Virus record (IMG/VR): IMGVR_UViG_3300025286_000139
Span: 1-24,230 of that record
Direction: 5' to 3' (one strand)
Length of the DNA: 24,230 nt
Origin: a virus
Shown: positions 14,272 to 21,455 of the stretch, piece by piece
Numbering within the stretch: position 1 is the first letter of the stretch
How the letters are laid out: each line of letters starts with the position of its first letter
Translations under genes and position numbers: made by a program
Notes under the pieces: model-generated
What the model was told of the DNA's origin: nothing
Databases searched by the model: none
The model's input: the letters and a program-made list of their open reading frames with translations, nothing else

Positions 14272-16008
14272 ATGACACAAAAAAATCTAGCCTCTCTCAA
14301 GGCAGAATACGATGCTAATTTAGCCGATAACGACACCGGGGCTATATCTGCTCAGGACGTAAGAGACGCTTTAACTAACACGGCAGACTCCATCATTCCT
14401 ATTATGGCTAGTGGCACTGATGTATATTTTTCGAATAGGTATTCAACTTTTGGTACTAGTGTAGATTTCAGGCCAAGTGGAGATATTCTTCCCAATAGAA
14501 CCATAGCCAATCTTACCGGCCAGTGGAACTCTAACAACGTATCTGCGATTAAGTTCACATCTGGTCCCACATCTACTACAACTGGTGGGATAGCTTTTTA
14601 TACAGCCGCTTCTGGTAATCCTCTTCCATCCGGTAATGAATGGCCTTACACCCTGCATAAAAGAGCACAATTTAGACACGATGGTCGATTTGAGATCCTT
14701 GGTAGTGGAGTAGGCCATATAGGACTTCACTATAACAGAATTCATCACAGTGGCATTGGAATATTTATTGATCATGATTATGGCAACCATTTGGCTTCTC
14801 CTCAGAGTCAAACGATGCGTTTTGGTCATTATGATACCGCGAGCAATATATTTACCCCCAACCTGCATTTGCATGGGTCAGGCCAAGTTATCATTTCAAG
14901 AGAGGGTAGCTATGCTGTTAAAAGCTCTGGCTGGGCAGAGCTACACCTTGAGAATAAAAATAACAGAAATTCTTCCAATAATAACAATATGGGAACCGGT
15001 AGCCGAATCCTTTTCAAGGGGTTTAAAGACGGCTCACGGTCAACTTCACAAGATATATATGCTCTGGGTACAGATATTCGTTCGTCTGGCAACAGTTCAA
15101 TTTCAAAACACAACTTTTTTATACAGGATCTTTACGCTCCACAAAAACCTCATAGATTTTATATTGATCCATCGGGAAATATAGGTATAGGCAGCGTGGC
15201 TCCTAGTGGCAAACTTCACATTACTGCTGGAGGGCTGTATAGCGGAGCTAGTGGTGTAGCCTTGTCATTAGGCACTGTAGAATCTAACACATATTTTGAT
15301 TGGAAGCTTTCAAAACCAGCAACTGAATCAGGTAACACCTATCTAACTTTGGACACTAGATATCCAGCAAAAAGAAATATTATTGCGGTGCAGTCCAATA
15401 CCACTCGCAATTCTACACATGTTGGATTTGGTACTAGAACTCCTTATGGAATAGTGGACATTTCGCATGGTGGGATTGGTCACTCTGGCTTAAATCTAAG
15501 TAATACTGGGGAGGGAGGCAGAAGGTGGACGCTGCTGAGTACTCACGGCAAGTCTACTGCTCTAGAAACTCCAGCCAACAAAGCCAGCGGATGCTTTGTT
15601 GTTCAAGACTCAACGGCCAGTAGAACCCGCTTTGCTATCGATGCTTCAGGAAACGTGGGAATTGGCGAGATACCACAAACAATCAAGGGAACCGCTACGA
15701 AGGTTTTGGTGTTTGGGGACAATGGTCAAAACGCGCTAGCAACCAGCCTTAACACTGCTGGCCTTTTTGCCAAAGATACCGGAGGAGTTGTAAAACTTTA
15801 TGCCTTTGACGAGGGTGGAAACCAGAGTGCTATTAGCCCCCACGTATTCAAAATGTTTGATCAGCCAGATCCTTTGGCTTGGTCATACTACGGCATTAAT
15901 CATGCAGTTGGAAGAGAAATTAACGTAGATGTCTATGGAGCAATTAGAGCCATAGAAGATTTGACCGGTAAACAATTTATATTTACACAAGATATAGACG
16001 GAGAGTAA
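14272..16008 (+). CDS. Virion fibre protein with GNVGIG repeats
   Basis: A 578-residue fibre-like protein. The first 45 residues (DNDTGAISAQDVRDALTNTADSI) match the short attachment motif found at the N-terminus of many phage fibres. The rest is Gly/Ser/Asn/Thr-rich and beta-rich, with three loosely repeated blocks of the type found in fibre shafts: DPSGNIGIG...PSGKLHI (near 300), HVGFGTRTPYGIVDI (near 382) and DASGNVGIGE (near 460). These are normally found next to a self-cleaving peptidase S74 chaperone, but no S74-like Ser-Lys domain is visible at the C-terminus. Its place among neck genes suggests a head or neck fibre instead of a tail-tip fibre. RBS AGGA precedes the start. Confidence 0.75.
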   Translation: MTQKNLASLKAEYDANLADNDTGAISAQDVRDALTNTADSIIPIMASGTDVYFSNRYSTFGTSVDFRPSGDILPNRTIANLTGQWNSNNVSAIKFTSGPTSTTTGGIAFYTAASGNPLPSGNEWPYTLHKRAQFRHDGRFEILGSGVGHIGLHYNRIHHSGIGIFIDHDYGNHLASPQSQTMRFGHYDTASNIFTPNLHLHGSGQVIISREGSYAVKSSGWAELHLENKNNRNSSNNNNMGTGSRILFKGFKDGSRSTSQDIYALGTDIRSSGNSSISKHNFFIQDLYAPQKPHRFYIDPSGNIGIGSVAPSGKLHITAGGLYSGASGVALSLGTVESNTYFDWKLSKPATESGNTYLTLDTRYPAKRNIIAVQSNTTRNSTHVGFGTRTPYGIVDISHGGIGHSGLNLSNTGEGGRRWTLLSTHGKSTALETPANKASGCFVVQDSTASRTRFAIDASGNVGIGEIPQTIKGTATKVLVFGDNGQNALATSLNTAGLFAKDTGGVVKLYAFDEGGNQSAISPHVFKMFDQPDPLAWSYYGINHAVGREINVDVYGAIRAIEDLTGKQFIFTQDIDGE

Positions 16009-16010
16009 CA

Positions 16011-16283
16011 ATGGCCATTGTCAAAAAAATTATAACGGCTAACGCCATAAAGAATGGCACAGTTGTGACCGGGGTTGATCCTCTCGGTAATTCTAACACA
16101 ATTGACCCGCTTAGTGGCAAGATCACTACAAGCTTTACAAGCATGTCTCAGGGATACGGTTTGGGCACTGATGGACAAACTCATTTCCAATGGTTAAACG
16201 TCCACAGTTCTGGCGCCCTACAGTCACTCTATAATACTAGATTTGACAATCCTAGATATTATACTGGCGATGCTGTTACGTAG
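16011..16283 (+). CDS. Small virion-associated protein A
   Basis: A 90-residue protein beginning 2 nt after the fibre stop, with GGAG in the fibre gene end as ribosome binding site. It is Thr/Gly/Ser-rich, with a GVDPLGNSNTIDPLSG stretch near residue 40, and ends in RYYTGDAVT. The next gene product ends in RHYKGDAAG and has a similar GVDVHGNKKTL stretch, so the two are likely divergent paralogues. They may be fibre accessory or tip proteins. No family recognised. Confidence 0.55.
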   Translation: MAIVKKIITANAIKNGTVVTGVDPLGNSNTIDPLSGKITTSFTSMSQGYGLGTDGQTHFQWLNVHSSGALQSLYNTRFDNPRYYTGDAVT

Positions 16284-16304
16284 GATTTTTAAAGGAATAT
16301 CATT

Positions 16305-16502
16305 ATGGCTGATGACGTAATTTTTATACCTAGATCTGGGGTAAGAGGCCAGATTGGTGCTACTACAGGCGTAGATGTTCATGGGAATAAAAAAACGCTT
16401 CGGGATTATTACGTAGCATCGGGAATAGACGCTACGTATTTCGGCAAGCTTGGTGACAGAAACGACGACATTAGGCACTATAAAGGCGATGCAGCCGGTT
16501 AG
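16305..16502 (+). CDS. Small virion-associated protein B
   Basis: A 65-residue protein with AAGGA 11 nt upstream. It has the plan of a basic or polar N-terminus, TGVDVHGNKKTL, a Tyr-rich middle (RDYYVASGIDATYFG) and the end RHYKGDAAG. The central GVD-x-x-GN and final Y-x-GDA are shared with the preceding gene. Probable fibre-module accessory. Confidence 0.5.
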   Translation: MADDVIFIPRSGVRGQIGATTGVDVHGNKKTLRDYYVASGIDATYFGKLGDRNDDIRHYKGDAAG

Positions 16503-16519
16503 TGTGAATTGGAGAAATC

Positions 16520-17023
16520 ATGGCTATAAATATTCCAGAGAGTGTTTATACAAAGTTTAACGAAGCTGTTGATGCAATGATAACAGAGTTCGGGGTTCCC
16601 TGCACTTTGGTTTATCCAGAGAAGCAAGTGGCCTGTACCAATTGTATTACAGACACCATAGGTAGAAAATCTGGCAACAGATATAGAACAGGGGGTCCAA
16701 TTCCGTTTGCTAGAGGTATGATGTGTCCTCTTTGTCATGGAAAGGGATTTAAAGCCACGGAGAACACCGATGAAATTACCATGAGGGTTTATTGGAGTAA
16801 AAGAGACTGGGTTAATACAGGAATCCAGTTGGATGTTCCAAACAATGTTGTACAAACCATTACCTATTTGAAACACCTGCCCAAAATCAATAAAGCTAAA
16901 GAGGTGCTGATTAACAAGAACATTGAAGGGCATGAGATACTTAGATATATAAAAACTGGCGAATCAATCACTAACGGTTTGCAACATAACAGATACATTG
17001 TAACCTATTGGAGGAGGGCTTAA
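16520..17023 (+). CDS. Neck/completion protein with zinc-knuckle cysteines
   Basis: A 167-residue protein with two CxxC pairs: CTNC (Cys39, Cys42) and CPLC (Cys69, Cys72), plus Cys28, arranged as a small zinc ribbon of about 30 residues. The rest is alpha/beta with RVYWSKRDWVNTG and a C-terminal RYIVTYWRRA strand. It lies in the position of a head-tail stopper. A zinc site in a neck protein is not typical but has precedent in virion proteins. No firm family. The ribosome binding site is GGAG 8 nt before the ATG, and the stop abuts the next start. Confidence 0.5.
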   Translation: MAINIPESVYTKFNEAVDAMITEFGVPCTLVYPEKQVACTNCITDTIGRKSGNRYRTGGPIPFARGMMCPLCHGKGFKATENTDEITMRVYWSKRDWVNTGIQLDVPNNVVQTITYLKHLPKINKAKEVLINKNIEGHEILRYIKTGESITNGLQHNRYIVTYWRRA

Positions 17024-17665
17024 ATGGCGTCACTTCCCCCCATTAAAGCTAGGCTTGTTTTAGATCTTAAGGAGTCAGACAAAGATATTCAATTGAAAAT
17101 GATGGCTTCGATGCAGACATGGTTAAACCACAAATTTCAACTGGCCCAGCCCACTATTATCAGCCGATTAAAGTTTCAAGTATCTGAGTGGCTAATGGCT
17201 ACTGACGAGATACAGTCTTTACTTGGTGGACAATTAATGGCTGACTTTGGTATTCCTTCTCCCGGCGCTTCTGTTTCCAATATAGTTGAGTCAGTTACCC
17301 GAACTGTTACCGTGATGTTCAAACCTTTGGGGAGAACCTTGACCGGGCAAGTGTTAACCATAGCTGTTCAACCTCTTGACTTTTCTAATGTATTAGGAAT
17401 TGGCGAAACAATTATTACCAAAAAGGGGGCCAAGCTGGACTGGCTAGAGTGGCTATTAATGAGAGGCGATGATATTATCGTTAGAGATTACCACGTTGAA
17501 TATGGATCATTCGGTAGAACCGGTGAAGCACATATGATTAAGCCGGGGCTGTTTAGGGTCGATCCAGCATTTAGCGGTACGGGAAAAGACAATTTTATTA
17601 CCAGAGCGTTTGACGACAAGACAGATGACATGATAAGAATTATATTTAACGCTATACAGAGCTAA
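17024..17665 (+). CDS. Putative tail completion or neck protein
   Basis: A 213-residue protein. An N-terminal helical part (about 15-75) is followed by strands (TRTVTVMFKPLG, GQVLTIAVQPLDF) and a C-terminal alpha/beta part that includes the WLEWLLMRGDDIIVRDYHVEYG motif. It starts immediately after the stop of the previous gene, with a GGAGG ribosome binding site inside that gene's 3' end, indicating coupling. Between neck and tail tube the usual genes are stopper and terminator/completion proteins. I assign it to that group by position only. Confidence 0.45.
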   Translation: MASLPPIKARLVLDLKESDKDIQLKMMASMQTWLNHKFQLAQPTIISRLKFQVSEWLMATDEIQSLLGGQLMADFGIPSPGASVSNIVESVTRTVTVMFKPLGRTLTGQVLTIAVQPLDFSNVLGIGETIITKKGAKLDWLEWLLMRGDDIIVRDYHVEYGSFGRTGEAHMIKPGLFRVDPAFSGTGKDNFITRAFDDKTDDMIRIIFNAIQS

Positions 17666-17667
17666 CT

Positions 17668-18681
17668 ATGCCTGATTATACAGAGTTAAAAGGATTCACT
17701 CAAATAGGGGATAACACCCTTACGTCGATGTTGCAAGACAACGTCATAGAATTTTTTGATTGGGGTCTTCTTAATAAGGGTGGATACTTTAATATATCTA
17801 TCCCCACATCCGGTCAATATGGGGGCGATAGACACAGACTAAGACTAGTAGATGACCCTAACTATACTAAGGGTCAAGTATGGGAGTCGTACAAATCAAA
17901 CTGGGTGTGGCAAAGCGGGATCGACCAAGCTGACACACCAGTTAATATATCTGGAGTATACGTGGGTGGAACCTTCTACCCAAAAACCACAACTGGTAGT
18001 TATGCCCACCACGTTAACTATCCTTGGGGTAGAGTAATTTTTGACAGTGCTATTTCCACGAGTAGTACCGTTACTATGGAATACAGTCACAAGTGGATTA
18101 ATGTTACATATGCCAACAGCGTGCCTTGGTTTAGGGAGTTACAATCTAGGTCACATCGTGTAGATAGCGGCCATTTTTTACAGGATGCATCTGGAGACTG
18201 GTCACAACTAGGCGGTTCTAGATTTCAATTACCCGCCATAGCTATTGAGATGGTTCCGGTTAGATCCATGAAGCCATATCAACTGGGTGGTGGTCAGGTT
18301 ATCAATAGTGACATTTTATTCCATGTTTATGCCGAGGACGAATATACGAGAGACAAATTGGTAGACATAGTTGCATTACAAGACGACAAAACAATATACA
18401 TGTTCGATACCAATAGAATGACAACGGACAACAGATTCCCGCTTGATTATCGGGGGGCAAAGGCTTCAGGAGCCTTGACATACCCGGATCTGGTCAGACC
18501 AAGCGGTTCTGCTTATGGGGATGGAACTTTTAATGCCGGATTTAGATCTGACACAAAGAATGGTAGACCCGACCGGCTAAGGTTTACCAGTATGAGAAGT
18601 CAGCAGATGAGTGTACTTACTCCGTCTTTATATAGCGGTTTAGTGAGATGTTCAGCAGAAGTAATAATGCCGGGAATTTAA
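17668..18681 (+). CDS. Putative tail completion/terminator-region structural protein
   Basis: A 337-residue beta-rich protein, abundant in Tyr, Trp and Gly. A short helical start (TSMLQDNVIEFFDWGLLN) is followed by a beta domain and a segment VHVYAEDEYTRDKLVDIVALQ-like (about 220-245) resembling the central strand-helix of tail terminator proteins. It is the last gene before the tail tube. The length exceeds normal terminators (about 130-200), so it may carry an additional domain or have another role in the neck. No tail sheath features were seen. It starts 2 nt after the previous stop, with no strong ribosome binding site, consistent with coupling. Confidence 0.45.
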   Translation: MPDYTELKGFTQIGDNTLTSMLQDNVIEFFDWGLLNKGGYFNISIPTSGQYGGDRHRLRLVDDPNYTKGQVWESYKSNWVWQSGIDQADTPVNISGVYVGGTFYPKTTTGSYAHHVNYPWGRVIFDSAISTSSTVTMEYSHKWINVTYANSVPWFRELQSRSHRVDSGHFLQDASGDWSQLGGSRFQLPAIAIEMVPVRSMKPYQLGGGQVINSDILFHVYAEDEYTRDKLVDIVALQDDKTIYMFDTNRMTTDNRFPLDYRGAKASGALTYPDLVRPSGSAYGDGTFNAGFRSDTKNGRPDRLRFTSMRSQQMSVLTPSLYSGLVRCSAEVIMPGI

Positions 18682-18684
18682 TGC

Positions 18685-18703
18685 TTTTGGTGTATAATAC
18701 TAT
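18685..18703 (+). promoter_or_regulatory. Late promoter of tail tube gene
   Basis: TTTTGGTGTATAATACTAT is the best-conserved copy of the late element. It lies directly after the stop of the previous gene and 49 nt before the tail tube ATG. Confidence 0.7.
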
Positions 18704-18713
18704 AGCTAGCAAT

Positions 18714-18729
18714 TTCTGAATATTCAGAA
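18714..18729. promoter_or_regulatory. 16-bp perfect palindrome in tail tube leader
   Basis: TTCTGAATATTCAGAA is its own reverse complement. It lies between the promoter and the AAGGAGAG ribosome binding site of the tail tube gene. In DNA it could be an operator for a dimeric protein; in RNA it could fold into a 6-bp stem with AUAU loop at the 5' end of a highly expressed message. Confidence 0.5.
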
Positions 18730-18751
18730 TCAAACAAGGAGAGATTTTCAA

Positions 18752-19834
18752 ATGCCAAATAATAAAAGAGTATTCTGGGCCGTACAAGGCGTAGTGATTG
18801 GCGAAGTGGGCGAAACCAGTGTTAATACTACATGGCCCTATGCTAATAAAACAAAGTTAAATCCAGTTCACGGCTTACAAACTGTTGGGATTACCACCAC
18901 GTTTAACCTTGAGCAAGTCTTTGAAATGGGTCAATTGTCCCTGTATGAAAACCTTGAAGAAGTTCCAGACATTGAAGTCACGCTTGAAAAGGTTATCGAT
19001 GGCTATCCCTTGCTTTACCACTTGGCCACCAGTAACCCATCCCTTACTGGCACTGATTCCCTAGTGGGTAGATCAACTGAGAGATGTGATTTACGAATGG
19101 GTGTTTATTCAGACACGGCGACTAAAGCGGGATCCGTTGGTCCCCAGTCTGAAGTTTACTGCTCTGGTATGTACGTGTCTTCAATTGGTTACACTATTCC
19201 AGTAGATGGAAACGCTACTGAATCATGTACTCTGGTTGGAAACCATAAGAAGTGGTATGCTGGGTCATCAGCCGTACTGGGCAGTCCCGCAGTAAACCTT
19301 GGTTTTGGTTCAGAGTCTCCCCCGTCTGGTGTTACAAGACGCCAGCATATCAATTTGACAGCGAGCAAACTACCCACGGATATTCCCGGTGTAGGCTCTG
19401 ATGGTCAGATGGATAGCGGAGATGGAGATATTCAAAATGCCCCGGATGCACATATTCAGACCGTTTCGGTAAGTGCTGACCTTGGTAGAGAAGCCATTAG
19501 TGAGCTAGGTCATAAAGATCCATTTCACAGATTTGTTAGTTGGCCCGTAGAAGTTACTTGTGAGATTGAAGTTGTAACCGGTTCTGGCGACTTTGTTAAC
19601 GCTCAGCCGCATGCAACCAATCTAAGCGACCAAACAATCAGAATTAATCTTTCTGGTGTTGCTTCTGCCGGTGGCGGTGCTGGTTTGGTTTTGGATCTTG
19701 GCAGCAAGAACAAGCTAACGAGTGTTTCATACAGTGGTGCGGATACTGGCGGTGGAAATGCCACCACCTCATTCTCTTACTCCACATTTAACGATTTGAC
19801 AATATTCCAAGTTCGTAACCCAACGAATGGCTAA
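18752..19834 (+). CDS. Major tail tube protein
   Basis: A 360-residue beta-rich protein with its own promoter, an AAGGAGAG ribosome binding site and a terminator, as expected for an abundant virion component. It is placed between the neck genes and the chaperone-like and tape measure genes. The N-terminal half (LEQVFEMGQLSLYENLEEVPDIEVTLEK) has the strand-loop-strand pattern of tail tube subunits with a conserved acidic LYE-x-x-E-x-P motif. The C-terminal third (LSDQTIRINLSGVAS, LTSVSYSGADTGGG) resembles a separate Ig-like or sheath-facing beta domain that decorates the tube. Assigned by position, expression signals and pattern. Confidence 0.7.
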   Translation: MPNNKRVFWAVQGVVIGEVGETSVNTTWPYANKTKLNPVHGLQTVGITTTFNLEQVFEMGQLSLYENLEEVPDIEVTLEKVIDGYPLLYHLATSNPSLTGTDSLVGRSTERCDLRMGVYSDTATKAGSVGPQSEVYCSGMYVSSIGYTIPVDGNATESCTLVGNHKKWYAGSSAVLGSPAVNLGFGSESPPSGVTRRQHINLTASKLPTDIPGVGSDGQMDSGDGDIQNAPDAHIQTVSVSADLGREAISELGHKDPFHRFVSWPVEVTCEIEVVTGSGDFVNAQPHATNLSDQTIRINLSGVASAGGGAGLVLDLGSKNKLTSVSYSGADTGGGNATTSFSYSTFNDLTIFQVRNPTNG

Positions 19835-19850
19835 GAATTTGAAAGACATT

Positions 19851-19874
19851 GGGGGGACGCTTCGGTGTCCCCCC
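19851..19874 (+). terminator. UUCG-tetraloop hairpin after tail tube gene
   Basis: GGGGGGACGC-TTCG-GTGTCCCCCC forms a 10-bp stem (one G-U pair) capped by a stable UUCG tetraloop. No T-run follows directly, so it may be a processing or mRNA-stabilising hairpin as much as a terminator. It lies 16 nt after the tail tube stop. Confidence 0.75.
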
Positions 19875-19877
19875 TGT

Positions 19878-19955
19878 GTCAGCGTTATTTTGCGATAGCC
19901 TCTGCGTTGCAGTCTATAGGATAGTTAAAAGGCAAGTGAACAGCGCTGACTTTTT
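19878..19955 (+). ncRNA. Possible structured RNA or second terminator
   Basis: GTCAGCG (19878-19884) and CGCTGAC (19944-19950) are complementary and separated by 59 nt; the second arm is followed by TTTTT (19951-19955). This could be a short structured RNA of about 75 nt ending in a rho-independent-like terminator, or a long-loop terminator. The stem is only 7 bp and no promoter is obvious in the gap, so it may be chance. Confidence 0.3.
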
Positions 19956-19977
19956 AGGCTTATATAGGAGAGACAGA

Positions 19978-20025
19978 ATGTATAAGGATAGTATATTCCC
20001 GCTTGAATTTCATATGGCGCTTTAA
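19978..20025 (+). other. 15-codon start segment, coupled or +1-frameshifted
   Basis: AGGAGAGACAG precedes an ATG at 19978, the best ribosome binding site in this gap. The frame encodes MYKDSIFPLEFHMAL and stops at TAA (20023-20025). The next gene is open one frame over (+1) from 20003. At the stop the sequence is CTT-TAA-C, like the CUU-UGA-C of the bacterial prfB +1 frameshift. A +1 shift, or a single-base sequence error in the T run, joins the segment smoothly to NAMELRDREFF of the next gene. The alternative is a leader peptide translationally coupled to the ATG at 20030, 4 nt after the stop. Confidence 0.5.
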
Positions 20026-21049
20026 CGCAATGGAATTACGAGATCGGGAATTTTTCATATACAGGATTGGACTAGGATACATCAAGTATAAGGAAAAAGA
20101 TATAATCCTGTACATACACGAGCCAACCCTAGAAGAGCTATATGATGCTCAAGATCAATATAGGGAAGCGTATCAGGACGCCCTTTTTAATAAGATATAT
20201 ACTGACGAGGAAATGCTTGAAATTATGAGAGACAAAGGGTTGTGGTCAGATAAAGAGGAGGCGAAACTTAAAGGACTTCCAAAAGAAATGGAAGAGTTGA
20301 AATTAAAAATGTATGAGAACGTTTTGAGACCAGATAAAGTAAAAAATATGCGTAAACATCTTAGGCAAGTAGAAAAACAGCACCAAGATGTTGCGACAAA
20401 AAGATATATTTTTGAGTCTAGCACATGTGAGGGATATGCGAGTTATGTTAGGACCACATGGAAAATTGAACATTGCACCCGAATGAAAGATGGTTCAGTG
20501 TGCGATTGGAGCGCAATAAATTTTAACGAAATAATGAATCATTACCACGAAAATAGGCTCTCAGAAACAGAGCTAAGAGAGATAGCAAAAACGGAACCTT
20601 TTAGATCGATATGGCATGGTGGCAGGAAAAAGGTATTTAATAGGAGCGGCTTGGAACTTACCTACGAACAAAAGTCTTTAGTTATGTGGTCGGGGCTATA
20701 TGACAGCTTGCATGAATCACCAGATTGTCCAACAGACGATGTTATACAAGACGACGATCTCCTTGATGGTTGGCTGACTCAACAGCGAAGAGAACGTGAA
20801 TCCGATAGAAAGAAAAGAGCAGGAGAGAAGTACGACATGGAGGCAGACGACATATTTATTCCAGCGGAAACACCAGAAGAGATAGAGAATATACAAGGTC
20901 TAAACGATCAGGGTAACGACGCAGTTGTTAAAGCAAGACATGCACAAATTCAGGAAGCGGGAGAGGTTAAGCACGCTGATTTAATAGATGTCAAGAGAGA
21001 CCTAATGATGCAAGCAAACGAACAGCAGGTAAGCAGTTCCAAACGATAA
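20003..21049 (+). CDS. Tail assembly chaperone-like protein
   Basis: A 348-residue, highly charged, mostly helical protein between tail tube and tape measure, the place of tail assembly chaperones that coat the tape measure before tube polymerisation. The open frame allows TTG at 20003 or ATG at 20030; neither has a good ribosome binding site, whereas ATG 19978 in another frame does. The real N-terminus therefore may come from 19978 through a +1 shift. A short beta start (FFIYRIGLGYIKYKEKDIILYIHEPTLEELYDA) is followed by helical stretches and a disordered Glu/Asp/Lys/Gln-rich C-terminus (about 250-348). The central motif WKIEHCTRMKDGSVCDWSAINFNE has two Cys and conserved-looking aromatic residues. 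The family is not recognised; role by position. Confidence 0.5.
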   Translation: MNFIWRFNAMELRDREFFIYRIGLGYIKYKEKDIILYIHEPTLEELYDAQDQYREAYQDALFNKIYTDEEMLEIMRDKGLWSDKEEAKLKGLPKEMEELKLKMYENVLRPDKVKNMRKHLRQVEKQHQDVATKRYIFESSTCEGYASYVRTTWKIEHCTRMKDGSVCDWSAINFNEIMNHYHENRLSETELREIAKTEPFRSIWHGGRKKVFNRSGLELTYEQKSLVMWSGLYDSLHESPDCPTDDVIQDDDLLDGWLTQQRRERESDRKKRAGEKYDMEADDIFIPAETPEEIENIQGLNDQGNDAVVKARHAQIQEAGEVKHADLIDVKRDLMMQANEQQVSSSKR

Positions 21050-21062
21050 GAAAGGATAGGGT

Positions 21063-21455
21063 ATGACAGAACAGGAATATGACTATGATGATCTTATCAG
21101 ATCTTCAAGAAAGTATAAGACTGATAAAGAAAAACAATACAACGATAGCTCTAAAGAAAGACTCGGAAGTATCGCCAAAAAGAAGATAGAAACCACGATG
21201 ATAGGAGCTTTAAGCTCTGTAGAAAATCATTTTGGGTTTTTATGGGGCCACAACAGTGGAGAAGAGCTAACTCCCGAACAACAACATCTAAAATCTATTT
21301 TTGACGAGATAAGATCTGAAATTCTGGACAAAGGAAATAATCAGATAAGAAATTTAGAATCTGAACTATCTTATTATGAAGTCAAATGGCTTCGCTATCA
21401 AATGAATCTACCACTAGTACCTATGGAATCTAAGGAGGAGACCGATGCCAGCTAA
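21063..21455 (+). CDS. Small charged protein of chaperone region
   Basis: A 130-residue helical and polar protein. It starts after AAAGGATAGGGT and overlaps the next gene by 11 nt. Residues 1-45 are charged and probably disordered (DYDDLIRSSRKYKTDKEKQ), the middle is a hydrophobic helix (TTMIGALSSVENHFGFLWG), and the end has a coiled-coil-like segment (IRNLESELSYYEVKWLRYQ). Together with its neighbours it forms a set of three proteins before the tape measure. No family is recognised. Confidence 0.5.
   Translation: MTEQEYDYDDLIRSSRKYKTDKEKQYNDSSKERLGSIAKKKIETTMIGALSSVENHFGFLWGHNSGEELTPEQQHLKSIFDEIRSEILDKGNNQIRNLESELSYYEVKWLRYQMNLPLVPMESKEETDAS

Noticed and set aside
14750-15184. 144-residue rightward open frame in the fibre gene
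   Set aside because: It is out of frame within a clear fibre gene, with no ribosome binding site.
16230-16243. TCTATAATACTAG as a further late promoter
   Set aside because: The TATAATACTA part matches, but the preceding GGTG is missing and the site is inside a coding region with no nearby new module.
16499-16933. 144-residue leftward open frame
   Set aside because: Antisense to the Cys-rich neck gene and lacking any start signal.
17668-18681. Contractile tail sheath
   Set aside because: The 337-residue protein before the tube lacks sheath-like domain size and pattern, and no other candidate lies in the window, so a contractile tail is not supported.
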